This document shows, one piece after another, positions 1 to 10,271 of a stretch of 64,000 bases of DNA (position 1 is its first letter; every line of letters starts with the position of its first letter). The notes under the pieces are model-generated. The model did no database searches. It had not been told where the DNA came from and saw nothing but the letters and a program-made list of their open reading frames with translations. The DNA is taken from positions 1 to 64,000 of the forward strand of contig CAMDPX010000004.1 of NCBI GenBank assembly GCA_945905295.1. The letters run 5' to 3'. The stretch comes from Planctomyces sp. SH-PL62. Its GTDB lineage: Bacteria; Planctomycetota; Planctomycetia; Planctomycetales; Planctomycetaceae. The position numbers and the translations under genes were made by a program.

Positions 1-32
1 TAGCCCCGGTTACACCGCATGAACCGGGGCTA
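1..32. repeat. Inverted hairpin, cut by window edge
   Basis: An 11-bp perfect stem (1-11 with 22-32) has a 10-nt loop. The right arm continues as CTAGCGCC and then GCGCGGCTA, closely resembling the right arm of the element at 61935-61999. It is probably one side of a member of that family whose other side lies before the window. Confidence 0.6.
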
Positions 33-74
33 GCGCCGCGCGGCTAATTCCTGCGATCCGTATCACAGCCGTCC

Positions 75-155
75 CATTCGCTGTCTCCCTAAATTCGCTG
101 TCGATCTCTCATTCAAAACGAAGAGTCGACAGCGAATTTAGAGAGGCAGCGAATG
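75..155. repeat. CATTCG-type paired inverted repeat, 3' of the oxidoreductase gene
   Basis: A 31-nt left arm (75-105) pairs with 124-155 with a few mismatches; the loop is about 18 nt. The arms begin with CATTCG on the outside and contain a second ATTCG. Read outward, the right arm gives GAGG, a short spacer and ATG, the same layout as the elements at 3356 and 31046. It lies 18 nt beyond the stop codon of the oxidoreductase gene and could end its transcript. Confidence 0.8.
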
Positions 156-173
156 CACGAAGCGGCACAAAGT

Positions 174-1511
174 TCAGCACAGACACCAGCCCATGCGGTA
201 CTCGCGACGGATAAGCCGCTCCGCTTCCGGAGCGTTCGGGCAACTGAGATCGGCAGCGTCCCACTTGATCTTCTTGCCCAGCCGATACGCCACGTTGCCG
301 AGATGATTGGCTTCGGTCAGCCAGCCGGAGTACTCGAAGTTGCACGTCGTCGGTGCTCCGGTCTTGCAGGCGATCAGCCACTCGTGCATGAGGCCGGGAG
401 ATTTCGGAATCGACGGCGCGGGACGTTGATAGCCCTCGAAATCTTTCTCCGGCAACAAGAGATGTTTGCCGTAGTCGGACAGCAACATCCCTTTGTCGCC
501 AATGAAGAGCACGCCGCTGTCCCACTTCGGAATTCCGCCGTTGGTCCAGATCGCGGGCTTGTTGACTCCTTGATGCCAGGTCAGCTTGACGGCGGGCATA
601 TCACCGCGCGGGCCGTATTCGTAAGTCGCCTGCATGGAGGCCGGCGCGATTTCCGCATGAGCCGGCGGGCCGGATGCTTCAATCGTCAGCGGCGCTTTCA
701 GCTTGAGCGCCCAGAACGGCAAGTCGTTCCAGTGGCTGCCGAGATCCGACATCGTGCCGCTGCCAAAATCCCACCAGCGATACCACTTCGGCCCCGGGAA
801 ATAGACGTTGTTAAATGGCCGCGGCTTCGCGGGGCCGAGCCACAAATCCCAATCCAATCCTTGCGGCACCGGCTGCACTTCGGTGGGCCGTTCTTCGACG
901 TGGACGATGTCGCCGAACTTCTTCGCGTCTTCGGCGCTCTGCCGTCCCCAAGCTCGACCGACCCACACATGAGCCTCTCGCACGGGACCGATCGCGCCGG
1001 CTTGAATCAACTCGACGACGCGACGGTAGTTCTCTCCGGAGTGAATCTGAATCCCCATTTGCGTGGCGACTTTGAACCTCGCGGCGGTCTCGCGAATCTG
1101 CCTCGCTTCCCAAATGTTGTGAGTCAGCGGCTTCTCACAATAGACGTGCTTGTTGAGCAGCAGCGCGGGATACGTCGCGAAGGCGTGTGTGTGTTCGCAG
1201 GTACTGACGACGACGGCATCGAAGTCGCGATCGCGTTCGAGCAGCTTGCGAAAGTCGGCGAACTTCTTGGCCTGCGGATATTTCTCGCCGACCTTGCCGA
1301 GCGTCGGCTCGAACACATCGCAGATCGCGGTGACGTTTTCATCCGCCAGCGCCGGCAGGTGCGCTCCGCCTCGACCGCCGACGCCGATGCAGGCGACGTT
1401 CAACTTCTCGTTGAGGTTCTTGGCTCGCAGGATCGCCGGTGCGGCGAATAGTGAGGCACCAGCCGTCACGCTGGATTTGACGAAGCTTCGACGAGTGATT
1501 CGATTCGGCAT
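174..1511 (-). CDS. Gfo/Idh/MocA family oxidoreductase, Tat-exported
   Basis: Predicted 445-residue NAD(P)-dependent sugar or polyol oxidoreductase acting outside the cytoplasm. A twin-arginine signal (RRSFVK, residues 7-12) precedes a hydrophobic stretch ending near residue 30. The Rossmann glycine motif CIGVGGRGG follows at 41-49, and the family EKP motif is at 126-128. The C-terminal half is the alpha/beta substrate domain. The ATG at 1511 is chosen because GGGAG sits 6 nt upstream; the ATG at 1517 would touch that sequence. The gene follows the DUF1080-like gene with a gap of only 13 nt, so the two are probably co-transcribed, a common planctomycete pairing for secreted sugar catabolism. 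The substrate cannot be told from sequence. Confidence 0.93.
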   Translation of the reverse strand: MPNRITRRSFVKSSVTAGASLFAAPAILRAKNLNEKLNVACIGVGGRGGAHLPALADENVTAICDVFEPTLGKVGEKYPQAKKFADFRKLLERDRDFDAVVVSTCEHTHAFATYPALLLNKHVYCEKPLTHNIWEARQIRETAARFKVATQMGIQIHSGENYRRVVELIQAGAIGPVREAHVWVGRAWGRQSAEDAKKFGDIVHVEERPTEVQPVPQGLDWDLWLGPAKPRPFNNVYFPGPKWYRWWDFGSGTMSDLGSHWNDLPFWALKLKAPLTIEASGPPAHAEIAPASMQATYEYGPRGDMPAVKLTWHQGVNKPAIWTNGGIPKWDSGVLFIGDKGMLLSDYGKHLLLPEKDFEGYQRPAPSIPKSPGLMHEWLIACKTGAPTTCNFEYSGWLTEANHLGNVAYRLGKKIKWDAADLSCPNAPEAERLIRREYRMGWCLC

Positions 1512-1524
1512 GAGCATCTCCCGT

Positions 1525-2196
1525 TTATTTCTTGGTGGCAGCCTTCTTTTCGACCGGCTTGATCTCCGCTGCTTTGAGGACTGTGACCTGCACGTCATCG
1601 AGTTGCACGTCTCCGCCGATGACTCGGAAGACGACCGTTGGCTTCGCGACAGAGAACGACGGATCGCTCGCCTCCAGTTTGGCGGTCTTGCCGATCGTCG
1701 CCGTGACCTTCTCGCCTTCCGTGCGCAATTCGATATCGATCCACTCGCCGGCTTTGGCATTGAGCGACGCCGTCGCCAGCGTTTGGTCCTTCGAGGCTTC
1801 GTCCGCTTTGTCTCGGTGCTTCTTGAGTTGAGCCTGCGTCGGCGTGACGACTAGCGAATACAGATGCCCGTTCTTCTTGATCTCTCCCGGTGCGGGATCG
1901 AAGCCGAGATGAAATCCCGTCGCTCCGTCGAACTTCAGCCGCAGCTTGATGACGGCATCCTTGAGCGGAATCTGCCAGCGCGACGCGGCGGCATGATTGT
2001 CTTTGTCCAACTGCCGACAGACGAGGACGCCGTCCTTCGGTTCCCAATGCCCGAAGTTCACGGCCCATTTCTCCGGCCGCTTGGCTTCATCGAACTTGGC
2101 AATCAGAGGCTCGGCGGCGGACAGGGGGCAAGCGGCGGTGAGCGTCAACAAGACGCCAGCGAGCACCGACGAGATTGAGCGATGAGCGAGCGGCAT
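1525..2196 (-). CDS. Secreted DUF1080/LamG-like protein
   Basis: The 223-residue protein has a signal peptide (residues 1 to about 27, ending LSAA). The rest is one beta-rich domain resembling DUF1080 (3-keto-glucoside hydrolase-like, concanavalin fold), with the typical [12 protein letters not shown] and late [10 protein letters not shown] segments. The C-terminus is lysine-rich. Such proteins are abundant in planctomycetes and are thought to bind or cleave modified sugars. The start at 2196 is placed at the ATG before the signal peptide; the open frame extends about 50 codons further but that part has no protein character. It lies 13 nt upstream of the oxidoreductase gene. No catalytic residues were identified. 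Confidence 0.8.
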   Translation of the reverse strand: MPLAHRSISSVLAGVLLTLTAACPLSAAEPLIAKFDEAKRPEKWAVNFGHWEPKDGVLVCRQLDKDNHAAASRWQIPLKDAVIKLRLKFDGATGFHLGFDPAPGEIKKNGHLYSLVVTPTQAQLKKHRDKADEASKDQTLATASLNAKAGEWIDIELRTEGEKVTATIGKTAKLEASDPSFSVAKPTVVFRVIGGDVQLDDVQVTVLKAAEIKPVEKKAATKK

Positions 2197-2284
2197 TGGG
2201 CTATTCCTTCGATATTGAGAGACGTTTCGCGGACAGCATACGCAAGCCGCAACACCTCGCCAACGATCATCTCGGAAGCGAGCG

Positions 2285-3235
2285 TCACGTCGGCACGCGA
2301 ACTCGGCGGAGGACGTCGGTGATGATTTCCGGCTTCGTGATGCCACCGTATTTGGCTTGCGAGGTCAGGATGACTCGGTGAGCCAGGACGTAGGTGGCGA
2401 GTTCTTGAATGTCGTCCGGCAGAACGTAATTGCGTCCCTTGGAGAACGCGGCGGCTTGAGCGGCTCGGAAGAGCATCAGCGAGCCGCGTGGGCTGACGCC
2501 GAGTTTCAATCGCGGATCTCTGCGCGTCTCGTGAACGATCTCGACGAGATAGCGGGCGACGGTCGGTTCGACGCGCACTTGATGTACTTCACGTTGCAAC
2601 GCCAGCAACTCGTCACCACCGAGCACCGGTTGCAAGTGCTCCAACGGATGATCTTCTTGCTGCGAATAGAGAATGCTGACTTCGGTGTCCGGGTCGGGAT
2701 AGCCAAGGTCCAACAGGATCAGAAACCGGTCGAGCTGCGCTTCGGGCAGGGGGTATGTGCCGTGGAACTCGACGGGATTCTGCGTTGCCAGCACGAAGAA
2801 TGGGACGGGCAAGACGTGGCGTTCCCCTTCGATGGTGGCTTGCGATTCGCCCATCGCTTCCAGCAATGCCGACTGCGTGCGCGGCGACGCGCGATTGATC
2901 TCATCGGCCAGCAGCACATGACAAAAGATCGGCCCGTTGCGGAAATGGAAAATGCCGTCATGCGGGTTGTAAATCGACGAACCGAGAATATCCGCCGGCA
3001 GCAAGTCGGGAGTGAACTGGATGCGATGAAACGTGAGGTCCACCGATTTCGCCAGTGCCTTCGCCAGCGTCGTCTTGCCGACTCCGGGCACGTCTTCCAT
3101 CAGCACCGACCCGTTGGCCAGCAACGCGATGATCAGAATGTCGAGGCAATGCGGCTTGCCTTGAATGACCGTCCCAAGGTTTTGCTTGAGCCGGTCCAGT
3201 TTGGAATGTGCGTCAGCGAGAGCGGTGTCGGTCAT
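2285..3235 (-). CDS. MoxR family AAA+ ATPase
   Basis: The 316-residue protein has the full MoxR core: Walker A GVGKTT at 51-56, Walker B with LLADEINR around 108-114, sensor segment VLATQNPVE, and the C-terminal lid domain (SPRGSLMLFRAAQAAA). MoxR proteins act as chaperone-like ATPases that activate metal-dependent or VWA-domain partners. The usual DUF58 and VWA neighbours are absent here: the gene stands between the DUF1080-like gene (88 nt downstream) and a repeat-containing intergenic region upstream. A second MoxR with different termini lies at 57411-58490. Confidence 0.93.
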   Translation of the reverse strand: MTDTALADAHSKLDRLKQNLGTVIQGKPHCLDILIIALLANGSVLMEDVPGVGKTTLAKALAKSVDLTFHRIQFTPDLLPADILGSSIYNPHDGIFHFRNGPIFCHVLLADEINRASPRTQSALLEAMGESQATIEGERHVLPVPFFVLATQNPVEFHGTYPLPEAQLDRFLILLDLGYPDPDTEVSILYSQQEDHPLEHLQPVLGGDELLALQREVHQVRVEPTVARYLVEIVHETRRDPRLKLGVSPRGSLMLFRAAQAAAFSKGRNYVLPDDIQELATYVLAHRVILTSQAKYGGITKPEIITDVLRRVRVPT

Positions 3236-3355
3236 GGTGGCGAATTAAGAGATGCAATGGGAAAGGGGAATCGCGTCGATCAATTCGAGATTTTTTGACG
3301 CTCACAATTCATCGACGCAAAGGATTTGCCGGAGAGAAATCTTGCGAACTCAAGC

Positions 3356-3423
3356 ATTCGTCGTCTCCTTCGATTCGTCGGGACCATTCGGAAGAGCCCG
3401 ACGAATGAAAGGAGACGACGAAT
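3356..3423. repeat. CATTCG-type doublet carrying outward Shine-Dalgarno and ATG
   Basis: A 27-nt left arm (3356-3382) pairs with 3397-3423 with 25 of 27 matches; the loop is 14 nt. Read outward on either strand, each arm gives GGAG, 7 nt, then ATG. Neither start leads into a recognisable gene: rightward it runs antisense into the thioredoxin-like gene, leftward it gives about 25 codons. The same arm sequence recurs at 28191-28283 and 63188-63258, with the arms in the opposite order. The rest of the 3236-3491 gap holds no gene. Confidence 0.88.
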
Positions 3424-3491
3424 GTCTGCCCGCGAGTCCATTGTTTTTGTCATCAATTCGACAGCTTTGAATGAGGAGGCGGCTTGTTGCA

Positions 3492-4490
3492 TCACATCGC
3501 CGCTTGATCGATCAGCTTCTGAGCTTCGCCCGCGGCTTCCGTGCCCGGATGTTCGTCGATCAGTTTCTGAAGTTGCTTGAGCGCTCCTTTGCGAGCGGAT
3601 GGCGAACGTGACGCGGCTTGAATCGCGAGTTCCAGTTTCTTCATGGCGGCTTGCTCTCCTTTGATCGCGTCGTCGGCCGCCAACTCTTTGATGTTCGACG
3701 CGACTTCGGGGGGCACAGCAAAACCTTTGAACTTGTTGGGAATCGCCGAGTACCGTTTATAGGCGTCCCACTTCTTGTCCCCGTCGAGCGACTTCTTCGC
3801 GTCCTCCACTTGTCGGCCGAGATCGTCCAGTACCACTTGATTGAGCTTCGTGGCCCACTCTTTGACGTCTCCCTTACCGATGAGGTTTTTCTTGAGCGTT
3901 TGCGCGGCGTCGGGATACTTGCCGAACTCAATGGCCATCCAGGCCGATTGCAGCGCGGGGGGGAGTTTCTCCGGGTCGACCTTCCATTTGGCGTCGCGCG
4001 AGGCTTCCACCGCCGAGCCTTCGAGGTTGTTGAAGTCGCCGGTCTTGAAGCTGCCGTCCGGCATCAACAGCCGCGCCTGCCGAGTGTTCTCCGGCGAAAC
4101 GATGATGTCGAATTGTCGCTCGAACGAACGATCCGAATCGCAGATGACCGGCCAGGTGACTTTGTTCTTGCGGAGATACGCCTCCAACTGCGACCGTGGC
4201 GTACCGGAGTTCACGCCGATGAACATGACCGGCGTCCCTTCGAACTTCGCCGATTGCATGAGCAGGTTCGGCCAATCGATACCGGTTCCAGTTTCCTCGA
4301 AGAAGTACAACACCGCCGCTTTCCCGGCAAGCATCTCGTTAGTGATCGGCGGCGAATTGATCCAGGCCGCCGATTGAGCCGGTAGTTTTTGAGTCTGTTT
4401 GTTGCCGGCTCCTTCTTGAGCCAACCCGACGGCGGCACTCGAAGCGAGCAATGTCCAAACTAAACACGGGCTGATGAGCTTCAATCGCAT
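3492..4490 (-). CDS. Secreted thioredoxin-fold protein lacking the CxxC motif
   Basis: The 332-residue protein has a signal peptide (about residues 1-24, ending LAQ). A redoxin/TlpA-like domain follows: AAVLYFFEETGTG (58-70), FIGVNSG, then a WPVICDSD segment. Where thioredoxins carry CxxC after the first strand, this protein has EETG (66-69), so it should not do thiol exchange. The C-terminal half is helical, with a TPR-like end. ATG 4490 has GGAG 6 nt upstream; the open frame continues about 110 codons further, through a hairpin element, and that part is not protein-like. Role unknown; a scaffold or degenerate peroxiredoxin-like function is possible. Confidence 0.75.
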   Translation of the reverse strand: MRLKLISPCLVWTLLASSAAVGLAQEGAGNKQTQKLPAQSAAWINSPPITNEMLAGKAAVLYFFEETGTGIDWPNLLMQSAKFEGTPVMFIGVNSGTPRSQLEAYLRKNKVTWPVICDSDRSFERQFDIIVSPENTRQARLLMPDGSFKTGDFNNLEGSAVEASRDAKWKVDPEKLPPALQSAWMAIEFGKYPDAAQTLKKNLIGKGDVKEWATKLNQVVLDDLGRQVEDAKKSLDGDKKWDAYKRYSAIPNKFKGFAVPPEVASNIKELAADDAIKGEQAAMKKLELAIQAASRSPSARKGALKQLQKLIDEHPGTEAAGEAQKLIDQAAM

Positions 4491-4509
4491 GACGGTCTCC
4501 GAATCGTGA

Positions 4510-4583
4510 GACGGAGGGGTCGGGTGTTCAAATTTCAAAATTGCCAAGGCAATTTTGAAATTTGAAGACCCGACCCCTCCGTC
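4510..4583. repeat. Near-perfect 36-bp hairpin of the GGGGTCGGGTGT family
   Basis: Positions 4510-4545 pair with 4548-4583 with one mismatch and a 2-nt loop, the tightest hairpin in the window. The outer part is GACGGAGGGGTCGGGT and the inner part is AT-rich. A related element with the same GGGGTCGGGTGT outer arm lies inside the kinase gene at 53549-53642. It sits between the TPR gene and the thioredoxin-like gene and may act as a terminator. Confidence 0.9.
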
Positions 4584-4620
4584 TACGACGCATCGCAAGC
4601 CGAACGCGATTCCGGCAAGG

Positions 4621-5556
4621 TCACACGCGACGCGACGGGGCGAGCATATTCGCCACTGCGAGATGCCCCGCACCCTCTTGGGCTTGGCCGATCCTCTGTA
4701 GTGCTTGGCCAAGTTGCAGGTGAGCCTCGGCGGAATCAGGTTGCAGGCCCACGGCCTTCTTGAACGACGAAACCGCGTCGCCCCAGAGTTCGAGTTCCGC
4801 ATTCGATTGGCCCAGCCCCATCCAGCCATCGAACAAGCTGGCTTGGAACGACAGTGCTCGCTGATACGACTTCACGGCAGCAGCATGATCGCCGATCTGC
4901 CGAAGCGCGGTGGCAAGATCCAAATGAATCGCGGCAACTCGCGGTCGCAGCACGGCGGCGCGGCGTAAGTGCGGGACCGCGTCTGCGAAACGACCTTGCT
5001 CGGAACGAACAACTCCCAGGTTGAGCAACGCCTCGGCGTAATCGGGATCGATCGACAATGCGAACTCGTATTGTTCTGCGGCTTGGTCGAATTGGCCTCG
5101 CTCGCGAAACAGGTTGCCGAGGTTGAGCCGGGCCAGCGCGGACTGCGGGGCTTCGATCAAGGCTGCTTGAAGAGCCGCCTCCGCTTCGTCGATGCGCCCT
5201 TGTTGCAATCGGAGAATGCCCAAATAGGTCCGAGCTTCGGCGCACTGCGGATCGACAGCAATCGCCCGCTCGAAACAGTCGGCTGCGTCGCTGGTATCAC
5301 CCTGTCCGTTCCACGCGCTGCCGAGATTCGTCAGATACTTCGCCGAGCGATCGTCGATTTGAACCGCTTTACGGAACAGCTTGACGGCATCGGCGTAGTT
5401 GGCCTTTTGAAACTCAATCACGCCGAGCAGATTCCATGCTTCCGCGTTTTGTGGCTCGATGAGGACGAACTCGGTCAACCGCCGCTGTGCCTCGGCAATA
5501 TGACCGTTCTCGAACAGACGCAGTGCCGCTTGAAATGTCCCGGCCGGTGCGACCAT
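4621..5556 (-). CDS. Tetratricopeptide repeat protein
   Basis: The 311-residue protein consists almost entirely of consecutive 34-residue TPR units, about eight, with the usual pattern such as NAEAWNLLGVIEFQ, CAEARTYLGILRLQQGR and YAEALLNLGVVRSEQGR. There is no signal peptide or membrane segment, so it is probably a cytoplasmic protein-protein interaction scaffold. It lies 98 nt downstream of the desaturase gene on the same strand. No partner can be named. Confidence 0.88.
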   Translation of the reverse strand: MVAPAGTFQAALRLFENGHIAEAQRRLTEFVLIEPQNAEAWNLLGVIEFQKANYADAVKLFRKAVQIDDRSAKYLTNLGSAWNGQGDTSDAADCFERAIAVDPQCAEARTYLGILRLQQGRIDEAEAALQAALIEAPQSALARLNLGNLFRERGQFDQAAEQYEFALSIDPDYAEALLNLGVVRSEQGRFADAVPHLRRAAVLRPRVAAIHLDLATALRQIGDHAAAVKSYQRALSFQASLFDGWMGLGQSNAELELWGDAVSSFKKAVGLQPDSAEAHLQLGQALQRIGQAQEGAGHLAVANMLAPSRRV

Positions 5557-5654
5557 GACAAAACTTTCCTTGAGATATTGAACGTGACAACGAAAACGCC
5601 GCTGACCACTTGCAGCGGTCAGCGGCGTCGTTTTAGGTCATGAAGGCGTTGGCG

Positions 5655-6689
5655 TCACGCCGCGTGATCGGTCTGCGGCAGACGATCTTGAACTTGAGTC
5701 GCCAGGCCCAGGGCTTTGAGGATGCGGATCATCATGTAGGTGATGTCGATCTCCCACGGTTTGTGTCCGTGGCGAGCGAGTCGCTGATGGGCGTGATGGT
5801 TGTTGTGCCAGCCTTCGCCGTAGCTCAGGAACGCGACCCACCAGAGATTGCGTGAGCGATCGGTCGTCTCGTAATTGCGATAGCCCCAAATGTGGGTCGC
5901 CGAATTCACGAACCAAGTGCTGTGATAGCCCACCACCATTCGGAGGCACAGGCCCCACAACAGGCAGGACAGTCCCAAGCCATCGAAGAAGTAATTGCCA
6001 CCGAAGTACAGCATCGCTCCGAAGACGATCGGGAAGACCGGGAAAAATTTGTGGAAGAACCGCTGAACCGGATCCTTATACATGTCCGGAGCCCATCTCT
6101 TCAGCAGCGCTTCGAGCTCACCCGGACCTTCTTTCGGCTTGAACCACAACATGTGCGACCACCAGAAACCATCGTTCGGAGTGTGCGGGTCACCCTCTTG
6201 GTCGGAGAGCACATGGTGTTTGCGATGTGTCGCGACCCAGAACAACGGGCTTCCTTCGGCCGCCAACATTCCACAGAGGGTCAGGAAATACTTCACCGGA
6301 GCCGGCACAATCAAACTGCCGTGCGTCAGCAAGCGGTGATAGCAGAGAGTGACTCCCAGACATGCCGTCACCCAGTGCATCACCACGGCGATGGCCAGGC
6401 CCACCCAACTGAAATGCCAAAACGCGGCGATCGCGGCCGCATTCATGCCCACCATCCAAATCACGTTGTACCAATTCACGCCGTGGGGAAAGCGCTGTCG
6501 GAAACTGCTGATGACCGGATGCGAAATCTCTGGCCGAACACGCTTCGTCTTCACGTTCGTTTCGGTCGGATGCTCGCGATCCGTTGAAAAATGAGGATGA
6601 GCCAAACTGCCGCGCAACGAGGTGCCCTCGTCGGTACTCGTGGGCGCGGATGGGGAGGACATTTCCGATAAAGCAGAGTCGTGGTTCAC
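5655..6689 (-). CDS. Acyl-CoA/fatty acid desaturase (delta-9 type)
   Basis: The 344-residue integral membrane di-iron desaturase introduces a double bond into saturated acyl chains. All three histidine boxes are present: HRLLTH (118-123), HRKHH (155-159) and HNNHH (295-299), separated by hydrophobic membrane segments as in stearoyl-CoA desaturases. The first 60 residues are a polar extension. The start is a GTG with CGGAG 8 nt upstream; an internal ATG at codon 10 is an alternative. Expected to adjust membrane fluidity. The downstream gene encodes the TPR protein. Confidence 0.95.
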   Translation of the reverse strand: MNHDSALSEMSSPSAPTSTDEGTSLRGSLAHPHFSTDREHPTETNVKTKRVRPEISHPVISSFRQRFPHGVNWYNVIWMVGMNAAAIAAFWHFSWVGLAIAVVMHWVTACLGVTLCYHRLLTHGSLIVPAPVKYFLTLCGMLAAEGSPLFWVATHRKHHVLSDQEGDPHTPNDGFWWSHMLWFKPKEGPGELEALLKRWAPDMYKDPVQRFFHKFFPVFPIVFGAMLYFGGNYFFDGLGLSCLLWGLCLRMVVGYHSTWFVNSATHIWGYRNYETTDRSRNLWWVAFLSYGEGWHNNHHAHQRLARHGHKPWEIDITYMMIRILKALGLATQVQDRLPQTDHAA

Positions 6690-7062
6690 GATAGCACTCC
6701 GATGCAGAAGGTTCTCAAACCGTTTTGACCACCAGATCGGCGGTCGAACCGTGAGGGATTGTAGAACAGCATCGGAAATTGGTGGGTCAGGGGCGGGTCA
6801 AACTTTTGTCAAACTTCTGTCATCAGCCCCAGGACGTTCGCTTTCGTGAGCGGCCGACGCTCGCCCCGGTTCGTAACGGCTCGAACCGGACGGTAGCGCG
6901 TTCCGGCCGAACATTGCCAGGAATCATTGTCGCACCCTCCGCATCAGCCGGTCGATCTGGGTGGTCTTGAAGCCCACGTCCATCGGCTGCCGGACATCGT
7001 GCAGGACGACCGAATCTTACCGCTCGGTGACCAGCGTGCCGTCGAGCCGCAGTGTTTCAGCG
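6690..7062. other. Intergenic region, 373 nt, no gene seen
   Basis: No supported reading frame and no strong long hairpin were found here. It should hold the desaturase promoter (left side) and the 3' end of the macrodomain transcript (right side). The stretch near 6940-7060 is GC-rich and could be gene debris, but I recognise nothing in it. Confidence 0.5.
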
Positions 7063-7602
7063 TTACTCCGCCATCGCTTCCAGCGCGCGGGCGAATGCTC
7101 CGAAGCTGCCGCCATCAAACAGGACAAAGCGGACGAGTTCCGGTTGCTGTTGCTCCAGCAAGAATTGTCGCACGGTCGCCAGCGATCGCTCGGCGGCCAA
7201 GTCCATTGGATAGCCATAGACTCCCGTGCTGATTGCAGGGAACGCGATGCTGCGGCAGGTATGTTCGACAGCCAACTCCAAACAGCGGCGATAGGCCGAG
7301 GCCAGCAAGTCTGCTTCGCCAGCGACTCCACCCCGCCAGACCGGGCCGACCGTGTGAAAGACAAACTTGGCAGCCAATCGTCCGGCCGATGTCGCGATGG
7401 CCGAGCCAGTCGGGCACCCCTCCGGGAATTTCACGCGTGTTTCTTCCATGAGCGTCGGCCCGGCGGCGCGATGAATCGCGCCGTCCACGCCACCTCCGCC
7501 AGCCAGTCGCGAGTTCGCCGCGTTCACGATCGCATCGACCTGCTGCGACGTGATGTCCCCTTTGACGAGCTCAACGCGACACGAACCGAATTGAACTTGC
7601 AT
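7063..7602 (-). CDS. Macrodomain protein (O-acetyl-ADP-ribose deacetylase type)
   Basis: The 179-residue protein is a single macro domain, the usual length for MacroD/YmdB-type enzymes. It shows GDIT (15-18), NAAN (27-30), the glycine loop GGGVDGAIHRAAG (36-48) and the ribose-contacting FPAISTGVYGYP (121-132). Such enzymes bind ADP-ribose and remove acetyl or mono-ADP-ribose groups in the cytoplasm. It is divergently transcribed from the pyrophosphatase gene, and a paired hairpin element (7649-7754) lies in the shared upstream region. Confidence 0.95.
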   Translation of the reverse strand: MQVQFGSCRVELVKGDITSQQVDAIVNAANSRLAGGGGVDGAIHRAAGPTLMEETRVKFPEGCPTGSAIATSAGRLAAKFVFHTVGPVWRGGVAGEADLLASAYRRCLELAVEHTCRSIAFPAISTGVYGYPMDLAAERSLATVRQFLLEQQQPELVRFVLFDGGSFGAFARALEAMAE

Positions 7603-7648
7603 GGTGAAAACTCCGTCGGCGACTGGATGTGGAAGTTGGGTGGATCCA

Positions 7649-7754
7649 CAGAATCATGTTTCACGGAATCATGAAAGGCCAAGGCCAATCCCATGAGGTG
7701 TCGGCGTCGAGAATCCCACCGTTTGTTTGCATCATTCTGTGAAACATGATTCTG
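7649..7754. repeat. AATCATG-family inverted pair between divergent genes
   Basis: A 25-nt left arm (7649-7673) pairs with 7730-7754 with two mismatches; the loop is 56 nt. The core is CAGAATCATGTTTCAC. A second member with the same core is at 14961-15151. It lies 46 nt upstream of the macrodomain start and about 115 nt upstream of the pyrophosphatase start, where it could affect either promoter or leader. Confidence 0.85.
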
Positions 7755-7868
7755 TCTGGTCACTGATTCTGTCATTCCAAACGCAACGCTTTCACCGCGC
7801 CAAGGCAAGCACTACAAGTCGCCTCCCGTTGGCGATGCTGCCGCGGAAACGAATTGGAGACTCAAGAA

Positions 7869-8408
7869 ATGCACTGTTGGCACGACGTGACGCCCGGCGA
7901 ACACCTGCCGCGCGAATTCATCACGGTCATTGAAATCCCGATGGGATCGAGCGTGAAGTACGAACTCGACAAGACGACTGGCCTGCTGAAGCTCGATCGG
8001 ATTCTGTACTCGGCCGTGTATTACCCCGCGAGCTACGGCTTCATCCCGCAGACGCTGGCCGAGGATGACGACCCGCTCGACGTGCTGGTGCTCTGCCAGG
8101 AGCCGGTCGCGCCGCTGACGCTGGTTCGCTCGCGAGCGATCGGGCTGATGACGATGGTCGATTGCGGCAAGAAGGACCACAAGATCATCGCCGTCGCGAT
8201 GGATGATCCCGAATACGCCAGTTTTCAAGAAGCAGATGAACTGCCGGTGCATCGCTTGTCGATGGTCCGCCGCTTTTTCCAGGACTACAAGCAGCTTGAA
8301 GGCAAGACCGTCGAAGTCGATCAATTCCAACCTGCGGAAGCCTCGACCAAAGTCATCGAAGAGGCGTTGGAACGCTACACGAAGAAACGCCGCCGTGGCT
8401 TCCGGTAG
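7869..8408 (+). CDS. ppa: Inorganic pyrophosphatase, family I
   Basis: The 179-residue soluble enzyme hydrolyses pyrophosphate to two phosphates, driving biosynthetic reactions. Family I active-site features are visible: KYE (30-32), R44, the metal-binding cluster EDDDPLD (65-71) and the later DDPEY segment. The C-terminal TKKRRRGFR is basic. ATG 7869 (protein MHCWHDVTPGE) is chosen because GGAG lies 9 nt upstream; a TTG at 7854 is in frame but has poorer context. Divergent from the macrodomain gene. Confidence 0.96.
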   Translation: MHCWHDVTPGEHLPREFITVIEIPMGSSVKYELDKTTGLLKLDRILYSAVYYPASYGFIPQTLAEDDDPLDVLVLCQEPVAPLTLVRSRAIGLMTMVDCGKKDHKIIAVAMDDPEYASFQEADELPVHRLSMVRRFFQDYKQLEGKTVEVDQFQPAEASTKVIEEALERYTKKRRRGFR

Positions 8409-8417
8409 GGAGTTGGG

Positions 8418-8582
8418 AATGTCCAAGGCCCAAGCAACAATGACCAATGAAATCCCAATTTCCAATGACCAAAACTTAAAGGGAGCACTTGAATCTGGAG
8501 TCGCCCCATCAGGTCAGCGATTCATTGGGCATTAGGTCTTGGTCATTCATTGGACATTGGGATTTGGACTTTGGTCATTTGG
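8418..8582. repeat. Degenerate ATGACCAA/AATCCCAAT inverted repeat
   Basis: The left side (8418-8474) and right side (8521-8582) share the words AATGACCAA, AATCCCAAT and CCAATGA in opposite orientation, but with several shifts, so this is an imperfect or decayed pair. It follows the pyrophosphatase stop codon and precedes the MFS gene, and may be a terminator region. Confidence 0.6.
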
Positions 8583-8671
8583 CGACAGCTTCATCCCGCA
8601 GGGTTTGATTCGACCGCTGCCCAGATAGAATCCCGGCCCCGCCTGAAAGACTCCAACCTCAAGGAACCCTC

Positions 8672-10192
<1,521 letters not shown>

Positions 10193-10271
10193 CACTCGTC
10201 CGCGCCGCGTAAGATCACGGTGACACGGCGGTCTCCGTGCGTTCGTGGTGTTCGACGACAGGAAGCGGATC

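Noticed and set aside
153-1451. Long plus-strand open frame opposite the Gfo/Idh oxidoreductase gene
   Set aside because: It mirrors a well-supported gene, is arginine-rich and has no recognisable domain. High GC content produces many such antisense frames here.
4510-4583. Simple intrinsic terminator
   Set aside because: The hairpin is far longer than a typical terminator stem and has no T run on the relevant strand; it belongs to a repeat family also found inside a gene. A terminating side effect is still possible.
6940-7060. Gene remnant downstream of the macrodomain gene
   Set aside because: Short peptide similarity (LRLDGTLVTER) was the only hint and no family could be named.
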